Shown here piece after piece: positions 1-13,751 of a stretch of DNA of 64,000 nt. The stretch lies in NCBI RefSeq assembly GCF_964340395.1, contig NC_135553.1, forward strand, positions 6,386,001 to 6,450,000. Direction: 5' to 3'. A program made the translations under genes and the position numbers. Numbering within the stretch: the first letter of the stretch is position 1; each line of letters opens with the position of its first letter. The notes beneath the pieces are model-generated. The model was not told where the DNA came from and searched no databases. It was given only the letters and a program-made list of their open reading frames with translations. The stretch is from Glandiceps talaboti. Taxonomy: Eukaryota > Hemichordata > Enteropneusta > Spengelidae.

Positions 1-52
1 GTCCGTCCGTCCGTCCGTCCGTCCGTCCGTCCGTCCGTCTGTCTGTCCGACT
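1..52. repeat. (GTCC)n/(GTCT)n microsatellite at window edge
   Basis: GTCC repeats turn into GTCT repeats. The array continues beyond the window start. Confidence 0.97.
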
Positions 53-3000
53 GTCTGTTTTTGTTTGTTATTGGCCATCTAGTTCGTCTCACATTCTATT
101 GTGAGTGTGTATGGTACATGTGGTAGTAGGTGACACAACACGTCGTGTTGTACACAGACTAGGGAAACATAAAAGATAGATAAAATTGCGGGTATATTCA
201 AATCCTTTCATACTGATAGGAGTACATCTTTCAAACATCGAAACAGTTTGGATACAAATTATCACCACAGACTTTAATTTGTCAAATTTTGTTTTAGAAA
301 TACAACATGTAATGAACAAGGCTAATAACAAGATATATATTATATAGATAAATGCCTCGACTGTATGACATATATTAAACAAACGGTGTCGTGACGTGCG
401 GCATTCTTATGAAGTTTCGTTTCTTGTCTCGGGCTTTTGCGATGTTTTACTCAGTTGAAATAAACAAAGGCTTATGTTTAGAACTGACATTTTCAAATAG
501 CTGAAAAAGCACCTGAGCCATTTTCCCATTGAACCACAAACTCAGTAATCAAAGTAATAGATTCCTAGCATTACATTTGGCAATTATATTAGGAAACTCT
601 TCATATTATGTCCTGTAGAGTGCGCTCTATACAGTATTCGTCATGTACGTTGAAATTACAACTTTACACGCGGGGTATGGCCATCACGGATTAGTATTTT
701 CATCCAATATGGTTGCCTTTAATTAAATTCAATTAGTTTTTTGTGTGTGTTTATTTATGTGGCATAGTCTTATAGGAATATATCAACGTTATCATGTTAT
801 AAATTGGGGTTTTGTCAAATTACAAAACGTGTGAAAATTTAAACATTTTCTTAACGAACAGTCTGTAGGGTCCAACTCTGTGTACAAAACACACATACAT
901 AATCCACTCTATAACTTATTTAGAATCTCACCAGAGTTTACACAGTGACTAAATATGCACAAAGATACTTGCAGACTGAGATTGCTTCTCTTTTCCAAAA
1001 TGATATCAAAATAATTTCATGTACGAATTCCTGGTGAGAGCTTTAGAATTCATCATATTTCAGTAGTTTGAAATAACATAAAGTGTATTTAGATATGAAA
1101 CGAAAGTAACCTCTACGGCATCGTTGTAAAACAATAGCCTCTTTTACGGCACCGTCCAAGTCTTGATATTTTCGCAGTGTCGTGGAAGAAATACCAGTTC
1201 TGGATTGCGAGAATAAAATACCGTAAAGTTACAGACCGAGTCCGTTTTGTGACTGTCTGTGCTATTTTTTTTGTTGTTCTTGAAAAATGTTAACTGTACC
1301 GTCCGATAGCTTCTTTACTCAGCTTATAGGGTAACTGTAAAACTCTTGAATCACTCTTCACGACGATCACAGCACTTATGCTGGCCTCTATGAATACTGA
1401 AGATAACTCGTTGTTTGCTCATATATTAGCTCTCTCTCAGTACATTTTGCGGAATTAATCACCTTGATTTAGGCAAGATGAACTATCACGATAATTGAAG
1501 TGCATTCTGTCGTGTGCTTCTAGATACACGCAGACAAAGACTCGAGGGTTTAATAGGGAACAGTCTTTGCACCGCGGGATGTTTTGGTAGAGGGTCAGGG
1601 CCATTTGCATGACCTTCCAGGGACAGGTCAAAGGAAGGTCTAAAAGACAGAACGAATCCCACAAAGTGTCGGCCATCATTTAAAAATCTGGGCGTTTATA
1701 AAAATCACGCATCCCATTCATTTGTTTTAATATCTAGTTTAGATTTAGACGTTATTAAAGCTGTAATCTAACACTTTGGTTTAAGGGAACCTTCAGTATT
1801 TACAAGGGGGGTAGGGGAATTATAGGGGCAGACACTGAAGTGTATTATGATATCACCCTATTATCAAATTGCTGATGATAACCAATGTGATGAATTAATT
1901 GTCAGTTGTGGTGTGAGGAGAGGAGTGAGTCTCACAGGAGTAAAACGGGAACAGATGGGCAAGATACCACGGATAATGTTGTGGAGATGTTGACCTCGCT
2001 CCCGATGATCTCAAGAGTGTGCCAATCTAATCATTAGGAGTTGAGTTGTGGCCTTCAGCTCGGCAAATGAGATCCAAACACATGTATTTATTAAATGCAG
2101 TGCCTTCACACACATCCACATGGCGGTAGTAGTGGAAAATTATCCAATGCCTTTAAAACTTTCAACATTGGTGGCAGCGGTGGGATGAAGTCCTTACCAT
2201 TGCTTCTGAGACCTGTGTCCTTTTACATATTTGACAGCATTTAACTCATGCTTTGGATAGGAGGAGGGTCTTGTCTTAGAGAAAGAAAGTTGAGGGTGGG
2301 CTACTTTTTAGCATGACGGAGTTGTGGAGGGTCACATTTTATGCAACAAGCCGAGTCCCGGCCCTCCCCCTGTGATTATATTACTGAAAAGTCCCTAAAT
2401 GAGTTTAGTTTTTTTTCAAAACTTGATCGTCATTTCTCGTTTGCCTCAGACTAGAATGTTTACTGTCTCAACAAAAAAATATGCATTTCTTAAAAGCTAA
2501 TCTAGGATGAGAAATCCCTACTGACAATTCAGCTTGAGACAAAGTAGGCTTTTAGTCACACAGCTAAATTATTACAAAAACGTGTACTGCTGGCCTGCCC
2601 GTCTGTCTTCAAGACAGAACGGATGTAGTTCCTATGGCAACGTACGAGTTTTTGCCAATTTTGTCAATATGATGAAAACCGTACGCTAGAATTTACGCAA
2701 CTCGGGAAGGAAATGGTGTGTACGTTTTTAAAACAATCTCTTGGCAATAACCTAGCGTCCATGGTTCAGGGACTCCTAAAGTTAATTTGGATCATACACA
2801 CTATTCGGAGATGAGCCTACCTTTGTCATGCTGAGTTTCGTTAAATTTCAAATGATTGTCCTTTGTGCTAGGTATCAAAAGGGGTGGTGCCCAGTGCATA
2901 AAATAACAACATTGTCGGGGTTAGTTATTTTAGTAGTGAGTGTCACCACGGGTGATACTTCCACAGCATCACATAAAATCTCTAAATTAGACAGAAATGT

Positions 3001-3206
3001 GAATAAAACCGATCTATTTGTATCACTTACTACCCTAGGATATTCCTATTCTCTCTGTCTGCTGTGAGACATCGTCTTAGCAATCAGATATCATAATAAG
3101 CTTACAAAGTCTTTAGTGTACACTATACTGAACACTAACTAAATTGTATTAGTTTCCAAAACAAGTGGAGTATTATAGCCAGAAATCAATTAATTCATTT
3201 TAAAAA
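53..3206. other. No gene seen
   Basis: AT-rich sequence with short random open frames only, apart from the dispersed repeat at 1.1 kb. Confidence 0.7.
1108..1225 (+). repeat. Dispersed repeat family, copy A
   Basis: It contains GCCTCTTTTACGGCACCGTC and, after it, TTTCGCAGTGTCG and GATTGCGAGAA. The same order recurs inverted near 24.6 kb and, more diverged, near 29.2 kb. Confidence 0.75.
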
Positions 3207-3235
3207 GACAGACAGACAGACAGACAGACAGACAT

Positions 3236-3268
<33 letters not shown>

Positions 3269-3295
3269 TAGACAGACAGGCAGAAAAACAAACAA

Positions 3296-3390
<95 letters not shown>

Positions 3391-3499
3391 GGAAGTTAGG
3401 TAGATAGGGTGGGTGGGTGGGTGGGTGGGTGGGTGGGTGGTTGAATGGGTGGATGGGAGGGTGGATGGGTGGGTGGATGGATAGATGGACGTACGTACG

Positions 3500-3533
<34 letters not shown>

Positions 3534-3570
3534 TGTATGTATGTATGTATGTATGTATGTATGTATGTAT
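3207..3570. repeat. Compound tetranucleotide array
   Basis: (GACA)n with short (AAAC)n interruption at 3285-3301, then (GGGT)n at about 3409-3441, GGAT-type units, and (GTAT)n at 3498-3570. Each block differs from the next by one or two substitutions. The GGGT block fits the four-tract G-quadruplex pattern. Confidence 0.97.
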
Positions 3571-5489
3571 AATCAAATTAACGCATAGATAAATAGAAAA
3601 TAAATAAATAAGTAAATTTGGATAAATTAATTAATTAATAACACAAATACAAGGGAAGCATGCCCAGTACAGAATTGAATTGTTAACGACGTGACTTCGA
3701 AGTGGATTAGTCCTACTGTACTTTAATATTCGTTTGAAGTGACTTCCTTGAAGACTTGCTTATGATAATTTCATTCATACTTTGACACCGAATTAGTTTG
3801 CAACAAATCGGTTCAACCGAGAGTAGGCCTACCCACATACGTGGCATGGCACCTAAGTATTAATCCGAGTTTCGTCCCACTTGCGTTTCTTTTCTCTCAT
3901 CAGACTGCCAAATTGGTCGCTTTGGTGACCAGAGCTTAACGCATGTGTTTGTCGCATAGGTAACTTGGATCTGTAACGTTAGTACATAAATTAAAATAAC
4001 TGATACATAATAAAATGTAACCCGGATCTGTGACGTTACAGTTTGTGAGCTTACAAATTGAAATAACGTATACAGGATGAAAGTGTGCGTTCAGTTCATT
4101 TATAACTACTGGCGTTTGACAGTATGTTAGTTTATGCTTGGCTTATTCGAACAAAACTTGCCCCAAACATATATCTACAGTGTGAATTTCTACCCATCCA
4201 TGTGTCACGTCTTTCCAGTCAATAGACACGCTATCTTTTTTAAGCTCTAATGTGGTCTTTCTCCTTGCACAAATTTACACTGCATTTTTTTTAACTTCAA
4301 TCAACTTCGAAATTGCGACTGTGTCATTTTGAAGAAGGACATAAAAAGGTATTTCTAATGTCTGAATTTTCTTACAATGTTGAAATGACGTGATGACAGT
4401 TAGATTAAGGAACTGTGCCATACAGAGGTAATCGTAAATTTATTTAAATAACACATCATGAGACATTGTCATTGGTCTTGTCTGGTCGAAATGTCCGTCG
4501 GATACTGCAACCACATAAAGGTATCAATAAAAAGAAAATGCTACGAATTTCTCGACGGAATAATATATATTGTTACATTCTTGTTCATATATTAAAGAGG
4601 ACCCGATTAGATTCCGTGACGATGAAGCTGTATAAAACTGTGTGCAATAAGGCATTCAATCAAGGGGAAGCCTCGCCATGAACGGATACATTGACATCGT
4701 TGGATTAAGTTTCCTTCTACCGTGTGTATACGGACAACAGATGATATAAATGTCATCCTCAGTACGTGCAATCGATCATACATCGTTGTATTGTAACTTG
4801 ACTGACAGGTATATCACGATCAGAAGCCCTGGTTATTCAGACCTGCGATTATCGCTACACGTTTCCCAAGCCTGTGAAGTTTTTGTGAGGCTATCGAGGT
4901 ACAATTGCTTCAAGAACGTGACATTGAATATCAGCTCTTCTGTGTAATCTGTCATTATGTACATTGTTATTCATAACCAGTTAGACTAATTGTAAGATTG
5001 AAGAGCTCTACTTACTTTGACTTGGAGGTCACAAAATTAGTAATAAAAAAATATTGCAAATTTAGCTTTACGAGTCGTGAATCAACATTGATACCACGCA
5101 CGCGCAGGTGTTACATGCACGTATGCAACACACTTATTAACGATCTCAAATTATCGTCCATATATGAAAAAAAAGTCGGCCACAATCTGTTTATTACCGG
5201 GCCAAGTTTCAGTCTACCCGGCACCCAGATATAGACGCCACAATGAGCAGCAACGCAATAAATTCGCGTGTGGGAATCAAGCAAAGTAACCAGGTGTAAG
5301 CTGAATGCCTTTAGTGAGGGCACAGCTTTTAGACTTTTGTTGCTACACACATTGTCGGAATGCAAAATTCCGAGAAATAACTAGTATACATGATATACCC
5401 CTTAATTTACAACTTACTTATACCAGAATATATAACATTTGAAGCTTGTAAACTTACAATATAATTGCATAGATACCGAATAATCATAA

Positions 5490-5871
5490 ATTATACAAAT
5501 GAATCATTAAGATTATAAGGTACACCAACAAGCTTTATACGAGATATGCACTTTGGTAACATCAATGTATGCACTAAATTAGATGAAATTTGACGTATGC
5601 ATTTTAAAGATATTACCCAATTATAAAAAAATTCTTGATTATGCAAATGACGCATCAAAACTAAACGCTGCGTCAACAAGCTTCATATGGCACTCGCACT
5701 TTATTGTGGTTGATTTAAAACGTACATTCTTTGTATATCATTAGTTATGCAAATACCTCGTTAATATTCATGGATATTTACAACAACAAAATATTAGCAG
5801 ACGGAAGATGAGTAGCAAGCTTCATTAGAATTGATGTGGTAGGTTTTTAAATATCGTGTTCTCTGACAGAC

Positions 5872-5902
<31 letters not shown>

Positions 5903-5960
5903 GTCAGTCAGTCAAAAATATAACATAACTTCCCTCACTGCAGGTGAAAAATGGCACCGA
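5490..5960. repeat. AT-rich dispersed-type element with internal (GACA)n
   Basis: Repeated ATGCAAAT motifs, paired AAGCTT-containing segments (ACAAGCTT at 5528 and 5679, GCAAGCTTCATT at 5817), and then (GACA)n at 5867-5904 followed by ATAACATAACTTCCCTC. A tetranucleotide run followed by such a tail resembles non-autonomous elements of marine invertebrates. I see no terminal repeats. Confidence 0.4.
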
Positions 5961-6989
5961 ATCGAAAGGATTTTCAGTGATAAACATTTGTCATGTAGTT
6001 GAGATTCTACCAAAGCTAATTACGTGACCTTTACAACGACCTCGATGTGTGATGTTTTACTTCTAATATCACCTTGGTGAACTATCACGAAAATGAAGTC
6101 AAAATGTCTCCCTTGAGCTACTCTATCATCTCATCACACCGTCAGTGGTCCTCAACATCAATATCAGAGTACAGCTAAAGAAACAGCAGGTTCGATGGAC
6201 ATATCACAACAAAAGATAGTATTCGTGAATGAAATACAGTTGATAACTTCATGGAAAATATATGGATAATGGCTTAGAGACATTTAAAAAGCATTCACTT
6301 TAACCAAAACGGTTTTATATCTCGGAAAGTATGTAAATAGCTTTGTATCCTATCAGATGTTGCATCCTCACTGTACACGTACTGTATATAATCTGTACAC
6401 GTATTTAAGAAAATAACTGAAATTCATTTTTGTTAGCATTTCCAGCTTGTGACTTTGTTGATTAATGTTGCGTTTAATAAAATGTAATAACAAAAGTTTG
6501 AAGAGTCTGTTAACTCAAAATGACATAATCTCAGTCTACCTTGAAAGTTATCCACGCCAAACACGTAACCGTAGCGTAGATATAATGTACTAGTATTATA
6601 TAATACATAACTTTCATACAGCCTTACGTGATTAGCTTAGATCGTGTCACGTGGTACGGACTAGTGACTCATAGTTACCTAAATTTGCATATAACATGCA
6701 CTATTCATATTCTATTTCCGTAGGCCACTATTCATGTAGCATGGGAGTCGTATCATTGATTTGTTTTGACTATGGAAAGAATATGTGCCTGAGAATGTGA
6801 TGTGTTATAAAACGCTTATTGCCTTGCCGTATTTGGGCACTAGTAGACGTCTATTACCCATTGTCGCAATAAGTGTTCAGAATGTCATATGAGTCAGGTA
6901 ATGTAATGTAATGTAATGTTTTTCTATTATCAGAATTGAGAAATAATGAGGAGGGGGGGGGCTATAAGACTTTATTCTTGAAGACCGGG

Positions 6990-7085
6990 CTTTCTCATTA
7001 TCAGTGGAGCCATAAGGATTACATAGGCTTATTCTGGACCAACTTTTTACAGCTCTACCCAACAACTATTTTTCAAACTAAAATG
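6990..7085 (-). repeat. tRNA-like dispersed repeat, copy 1
   Basis: The reverse strand reads CCTATGTAATCCTTATGGCT then CCACTGATAA. This matches the copies at 58.0 and 61.7 kb. The promoter-box half is decayed here. Confidence 0.6.
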
Positions 7086-8201
7086 TTAATCCTAATTTGT
7101 ACTGGGTCTTTAAGTATCTTCCCACTATCCTTCCTCCAAATTAAAGCAATCCAAAAAAATTTATGTAAGTTTTAGATCAATTTTGAAGCCTATGTCATGA
7201 GAACGGAATATTTGGAACGTTATTGTAATCATAGACCAAAACTATTGCACCTACACACGCAAACCTCGTATACAACCATAGCCTAGTTATATTGAACGCA
7301 ATGAATAACTAATGTATATGGCACTGTTATTGTGTTCATAGCGAATCTACATTATTGAGTAGGGCAGCATGCCAAAGTTATAAAAGAATGATACATTTCA
7401 AAAAGACATGTTCAACTCGTATACATAGGTATATCATTTTAAAGCGTCTACATGTAATAACATGGACGAATGACTGAATCATCGCGATGTAAGCCTTGTC
7501 TCAACGTATCCTGACATGTTCACAGCTTTATCTAGTATATTATATTATTTACACTCGCAGACGTCGAATTATGTAAAGAAGTCGTATAAAATTGCCTGTA
7601 AAGTATTACAATTGAAACCAAATGAGTATAGTAGTAGCAAACCCTCGTCTGGCTCGAAGAATAGCTCACTAAACATTACTAAATTTTATTGCCACATGTT
7701 GTCGTCTGTCACAACAATAACTGAAGTACAATTGTTACATTTTAATCAATAGACAAGTCTAAAACAAGTTATACCTTGCTACAATGTATATGATTTGGCT
7801 ACAGTGTGCAAAGCCAATGGTGGCCCACGTAAAGAAAATGTAACAATATTGGTAAGACTTTTGTAATTGTCACGCCTGACAGCTGTGTTAGTAGTTTTTT
7901 ATCTCGTTAGACGACAAAGCTGTAGCAATCTTAATAGTAAGATTTTTGTTGGGTCGGACGACGTTTTGTTTATGTTCAACTACTTTCCATTGTAAAATGT
8001 CATACTTATGTCACATATAAGTGGATTAAAATGATCAAAAGAACTAAACTTTCTAACTGAAAAATGTTTGCAGGCATTTTAATTGTTGTGCTGGAAGGAT
8101 ACATAAAATTTTAATTGAACGTCATCAGCCTCGGATTTTGAAGCTGCGATATGTGTCAGTTACATTTAAATGTTTCCATACATGCTACCAAGAACGTCAT
8201 C

Positions 8202-8690
8202 CGTTCGTTCGTTCGTTCGCTCGTCCATTCATTCATTCATTCATTCATTCATTCATTCATTCATTCATTCATTCATTCATTCATTCATTCATTCATTCAT
8301 TCATTCATTCATTCATTCATCCTCCATAATCCACCCAATGCGCTCCCCAGCGCAATTGTTCTGAACCCATCTATTTAGCCATTCAAGATGATCCATAAAA
8401 TTGATCTATCGATCCATCAATCAATCAATCCATGGCCCATCCCATCCTAACAGCCATCATTCATCTATTCATCGTTATTCTCTCATCGATCAATCCATTG
8501 ATCTGTTCATATCCATGCATCAATAAATTATTTCCTTTTTTTCATTCTTTCGTCTTTCGTTTGCATGTATCTTTTGCTATGTATATACAACCATCCATCC
8601 ATCAATCAATCGGCCTAGAAGTCCCTCCATTTACATTTATTAGTTCATCTATCCGTCCATCTTTTCATTTATCAATTGAAAAATAGAAGC
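8202..8690. repeat. (CATT)n microsatellite and CATC-rich decay tract
   Basis: (GTTC)n at 8202-8218 leads into a near-perfect (CATT)n to 8320, then a long degenerate ATCC/CATC/AATC tract to about 8690. The tract looks like an old array decaying. Confidence 0.95.
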
Positions 8691-10839
8691 GGTTTCAAGT
8701 CTGTTTTCGCCTACAGCCATATTAAATGTCCTGTGTAGAACAGAGATAAATTAAATTTGTAGCTCACATCTTTCATCCAACTATGATATTTTATTGTTTT
8801 TTTAGTTTGTTTTTGAATTTACACACTCATTTGTAATCACCTAGACACCAATAGTTGAACCGTACAAGCCTCGTGTGGGTGACTTGTGTAAATGCAGATT
8901 CAAATTTGGTAAGTAGGTTTTCGGGTATCACGTGACCAGACTCTACTTTGAATAGAAGGAGTGCCACACTCGAAGGTGTTCATCCAAATTGGGATTTTCG
9001 GTTTGTGTACCTCTTAGGGCTTTGATTTTAAAGTTTGCAATTTGGGGTTTAATTATTTGTTGCTAGCATTTGAAAAAAAAACCGTGGCGAATCTATGATG
9101 AATGAACGTGATCTCTGATAAACAAAATCGAAAATTCTGGCAAAATTTGATTTCAAAATCCGTATACCACTTGGCCACCTAATGTAATGCGGTAAGCATA
9201 ATTTTTGCTTAAACCAACGTTAGGTAATATATTATATAATTATACTATTTGATTAATAATGTACCTTCAGGTCCTTTCAGTATATACAGGACACAGTTTT
9301 TGATGATCAAAACGCCCACCATATATTATTACAATCAAATATTATTTCCAATCAATAACCTATCTACAAACCACTTCCTCTTTCAATGAACCATTTCTCT
9401 CATGACATTTTATGTATTCGAATATCATTTTCTCGGTGTCTGTAAAAATCTATGGTATTTTTCCTGTCAAATGCATTTTCTAAAACAGTGGGCCTACCTC
9501 GAGTATCAAAATTAAATATAAGGTCAATCCAGCCAGCTGCTTTTGATTTCAAGCTTCTTTTTTTTTCTTTTTTTTTACAAAAAAAATGTTATTTTCAAGA
9601 CGTTAGTACTAGGAATTACAATATAAGGGAAAGCAAGGGATGGAAAAGATGAATACGAAGGAAAAAGTAGAAAGTGAAGAGATCGATGAAAGAACCTGAA
9701 GTAGGTAGTGTACTCACGATGACGTAGTCTCGTCATATTATTAATGTGATGATACATATATCATGATTGAAATGTTGAATAATTGAAATCATATGACTTG
9801 TGCTAATTCACGATCACATTGCCAAGGGCTACATTAAAACAAAAATGCTAAATACACCGCGGTCTTCAACACGACACATGTCATCACTCTTATTGATTAC
9901 GTAGTTCTAGTAGCACCAAATTGTATTTGTGACGTCATTACTTGGAGACTGATGGGGACGATTATCGAGTGACGTGTTTCACTTAGTAGACGTTTACAAG
10001 AAGCAGGTTAGTGGCGTTAACCGAGAACACGGTTGGTTTTCACTGCACATTGCTAGAAGCCTACACCTCAGTATAGAATACTGATCCTAGCTGCACTCAA
10101 TTGAACACATTACAAATGTACATGTCACGGTTATGAATCTGAAGGGCTCTGGTTACTGTGATATGATACATATAAGGGACCGGTCAGTTTCTTCGGCCGG
10201 GGGGGGGGGCGGTGGATTGGTAGGGGGTCACCCTGTTTTTGAAATTGGCAGTAGGCGGGGTCATGCTGTTTAAAAATTGTGGATGGGGGGTCATTGTGTT
10301 TTGGATTGTGATGGAAGAAAAAACCTTTTCTACAATGGCATATAGCCTTGTCTGAAATGTAGTACATGTAAATATTTGTTCGTGTCCCTGTTTCTTACAT
10401 GAATTCTTTAATATTACTTATTAGTACATAACTACACATATACATATACATGTATTACCTAGTTACCACACTAGTTTCAGAACATGTCATGTAAATGCTT
10501 GGCTGTTTCGCAAATAGTGCTTCACTTATATTGCACTTTGGGGCAAAAGTGAACTTGAAGGTTTCGTAATGGTAATCTTCATAGACAGTTTATAAAAGAA
10601 GTTAATCTAAATTGTTCTACTCGTCAGTATGAACTTGTCAGAAGGGATTGATACACTTTCTATTTTGGACACTACATGTTATTGACACTACAAATCACCA
10701 CATCTCATCAGATTCCAGTTTCTATTATACACTAGGTATGACCACCTCTAACATACCGGTGACTTTACTATATATCCAATATAAATGCCCCTATACCAAT
10801 GTTACGGGTCCATTTTTATGTGACATGGGAAAGTTACAT

Positions 10840-11535
10840 TTACGTTAGCTTTTCGAAGCTTGGAAATATTACCTCAAAGGCTCTGAATAACCTAAACATT
10901 GCCTTAATAGAAACAAAAAACTCCAGATCTGCCAGGGGGAATACCCCAAGGACTCCCTCGCCCCCAGAGGTCACTCATGCATTCAAACAACAATCAGATG
11001 CACCAACAACCTTGTTACTGTCATAATGGTATTAAACTTTTCTTAAATATTTTCACCCTATTCTAATTTGGGATGATATTGTCTTTTAAAGATGTGAAAT
11101 GTTTGCCAGATAGTCTAAAATTGCCTTAAACTCCAAATCTCCCCTACCAATGATACTACCATTAGATGTGCTGACCTTAACTATAATGATGCCATTTGAC
11201 ATTTTAAGAACATTATTCTACCCTATGTAAGTTATAAGGAATAGTTTCTGATACATGATGGTGCTGTCTTGTAAAGCATGGATTAAGTTATTGCTTGAAA
11301 GGGTCTGAATAGCCTAAATATTGGCTTTAGGAGTAAAAATCCTCCAGGGCTTCTAGAGGGAGACCCCTCGGAACCCCCCCCCCCCACATGAGGTGGACAT
11401 ATCCCAGTCTCAAGCTCTTCCCCTACCTCTTACTGTCAAGATGCTATCAAAGTATATTTCAAAAGTATTTCAACCCTATGTAGTTGCTCTTTAATTGACT
11501 TCTCAGAGTTAAAAAACCTCCAGGGCTTCTAGGGG
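10840..11535. repeat. Three diverged tandem units of a dispersed-type repeat
   Basis: Segments with GTCTGAATAGCCTAAA-type, CTCCAGGGCTTCTAG-type and TACTGTCAxxATG-CTAT-type motifs recur near 10878/11013, 11125/11178, 11300/11428 and 11518. The copies are strongly diverged and contain a C11 run at 11376. No coding sense was found. Confidence 0.6.
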
Positions 11536-11638
11536 GAGAAGATACCACGATACCTCAAACCACTATGGTCTGAGATGATACCCACTCATTATGTACTGTG
11601 TGAAGAATGGATACCACGACGGCAACTCAGCTATCGGG

Positions 11639-11849
11639 AAGCTAGCACAGACACAGACTAAAACTGTTGTTGCAACATGATATAAACTGGCCACAGAACA
11701 GACATTGGTGTAATCATACGCACAGCAGGATGGTGTTTCTGACGGCAGGTTTTCCACACTTGGTAGCAGATTTAAACTTGTGTAATCTACCACACTGAAC
11801 AGCGATAGATTTAGTTTATGTCTACCTTTAAAACGGTGATAGCTAGCTT
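11639..11849. mobile_element. Inverted-repeat (MITE-like) element, copy 1
   Basis: It is bounded by AAGCTAGC and GCTAGCTT, with inner arms AGACACAGACTAAAACTGTT and a diverged inverse copy at 11787-11826. It shares the arm sequence and the internal GTGTAATCTACCACA motif with the element at 12674-12933, so both belong to one family. Confidence 0.6.
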
Positions 11850-12673
11850 TTCGTTGTAACATCATACAGACATGAATACATCTTATATCCTAGCATATTG
11901 ACAATTCATATATCTTTTAAATCCATGACATAGGAAAACAGGAAACACAACTCATCTAATGTTGTTCTTTGTTGATGATATGATGTGCTTAGATGCACAT
12001 TTACACCTTCGCTGTACCCCATTAACGTTGAAGTATAGCAACACACATTCTACCATTTGTTTTGAAAAATTCATTCCACAAACGTTGTGATAAATCATAT
12101 ATCTCGGTATGTCGCCGTGTAAGTAATTACTTTCATAATTACATCTACACAGGGATTGCATCGCCTACAAGGCTCCACAGGTGATAAATATCAGAACAAA
12201 ATAAATACATCATGTTTATAGTAACGTGATATTGAGTTTTAATGGATAAGCCTCGGGAACATCCATAATCCTCGGGAACATCCATAATCCTTCAAGTTGT
12301 GTAAATCGAGAATATGTAAACATTTCATGTTGTGATTCCCCTTAATCTATAAGCTTACTGGCAAGATTATAGCGGTCACCTTCCAAATACGGAGACATCA
12401 AACAAGACTGCCACAGCCACTAAAAAGAGATTTTGAAAAACGTTTACGTATCTTCTGTTGCATAGTTGTATTGATTTACAACAGCTAGCCAAGTGACTTT
12501 TTGTTCTAATAGGGATAGTATTAGAAGATTCGATGTATTGCCACAACGACTGGTTTATTTATATTCGAAGACAGAATCTGAGTAATGGTATAACTTAGCG
12601 TACTCTGTACACGTAATTAATGGCAAATTGTATGAATGTTTACTTCATATAATATTCTATAGTAATCGATGTG

Positions 12674-12933
12674 TCGGTTTACTAAGATAGACACAAACTA
12701 AAACTATTGTGGCAACATATTTTGATACAATTGTGATTAAGTTATTGAAGGATCGTTGGTTTAATTATACTCTCAGTAGATTGGCTCTATGAAACCCACT
12801 TCCATAAACTTGCAGTGTACTGTTAGGGGACCAATATCCGCACAATACAGGAACAGCTATCACCCACTTACAGCGTGTAATCTACCACATCGATCAACAA
12901 TAATTTTAGTTTGTGTCTATCTCAGTAAACCGA
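12674..12933. mobile_element. MITE-like element with 37-bp terminal inverted repeats
   Basis: The arms 12674-12710 and 12897-12933 match at 35 of 37 positions when inverted (outer end TCGGTTTACT). The total length is 260 bp with no coding capacity. No clear target-site duplication is visible. A related copy lies about 1 kb upstream. Confidence 0.8.
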
Positions 12934-13751
12934 GACCTTGATTACCCAAGTCGTATGACGTGGTCAACTAAGATATTGAGTAATTAAAATGACTACATGT
13001 CCATTTGACTGCGGTGTGCGCACTGAGGAATAATGGGCCAATATATAACATATATAAGTTGTGCATACCCTTGGCTTTTTTTAACGTAAACAAAATGATG
13101 GAAACGTGTAACACTGGGTCTTGAGTGTTACAAATTGAATACAGGCTATCACTATAATGATAAAATAGTGTTGACTACATCTCAGACTAATATCCATAGT
13201 GACCTGAGGCCACGTGTAGAGGATTTTTCTAAATCAAAATTATCACATATTGGCAAGTTGACCTTCAAGTATGCCACATGGTCAGTAGCATTTGCTTTCT
13301 TGAAACTAGACCAGTTTTCATTGTCATTATATCACCAACAATTTTGAGGATGGACACAACGTCCAATGAAGGGAAGACTACCAAAAGCCCCAACCTTGTT
13401 GAATGACAGGATGTGACTTGCATGTAAGGTTTACAAACCGTGTCCTCTTAAATAGTGCTATGTTTTTTTTCAATACAGCCAGTGTCTCACCAAATTAAAT
13501 CCACGGCGTCTTAATATCTGATAGTCCAATAGACAGTACATACGGAAACGGTTGGCAAGGAAACGGTTGAAAAGGAGACTGGTCAAGGAATCGGTAGGCA
13601 GAGAGGTAGCTAGTATTCAAAGAGACACTAATCAAGGAAACGTTAGTTATTTAAAGAGATGATAGGAGACGACTTATAACACCAATGACTACAAAATGAT
13701 GATCAAACACAGGATCGAAGTCAAGGCAGTTAAACTCTCAGTTTCAGACTT

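Noticed and set aside
3190-3576. 128-codon frame, minus strand, rich in CLSV and THTYI
   Set aside because: It is a tetranucleotide array read as protein, with no unique sequence.
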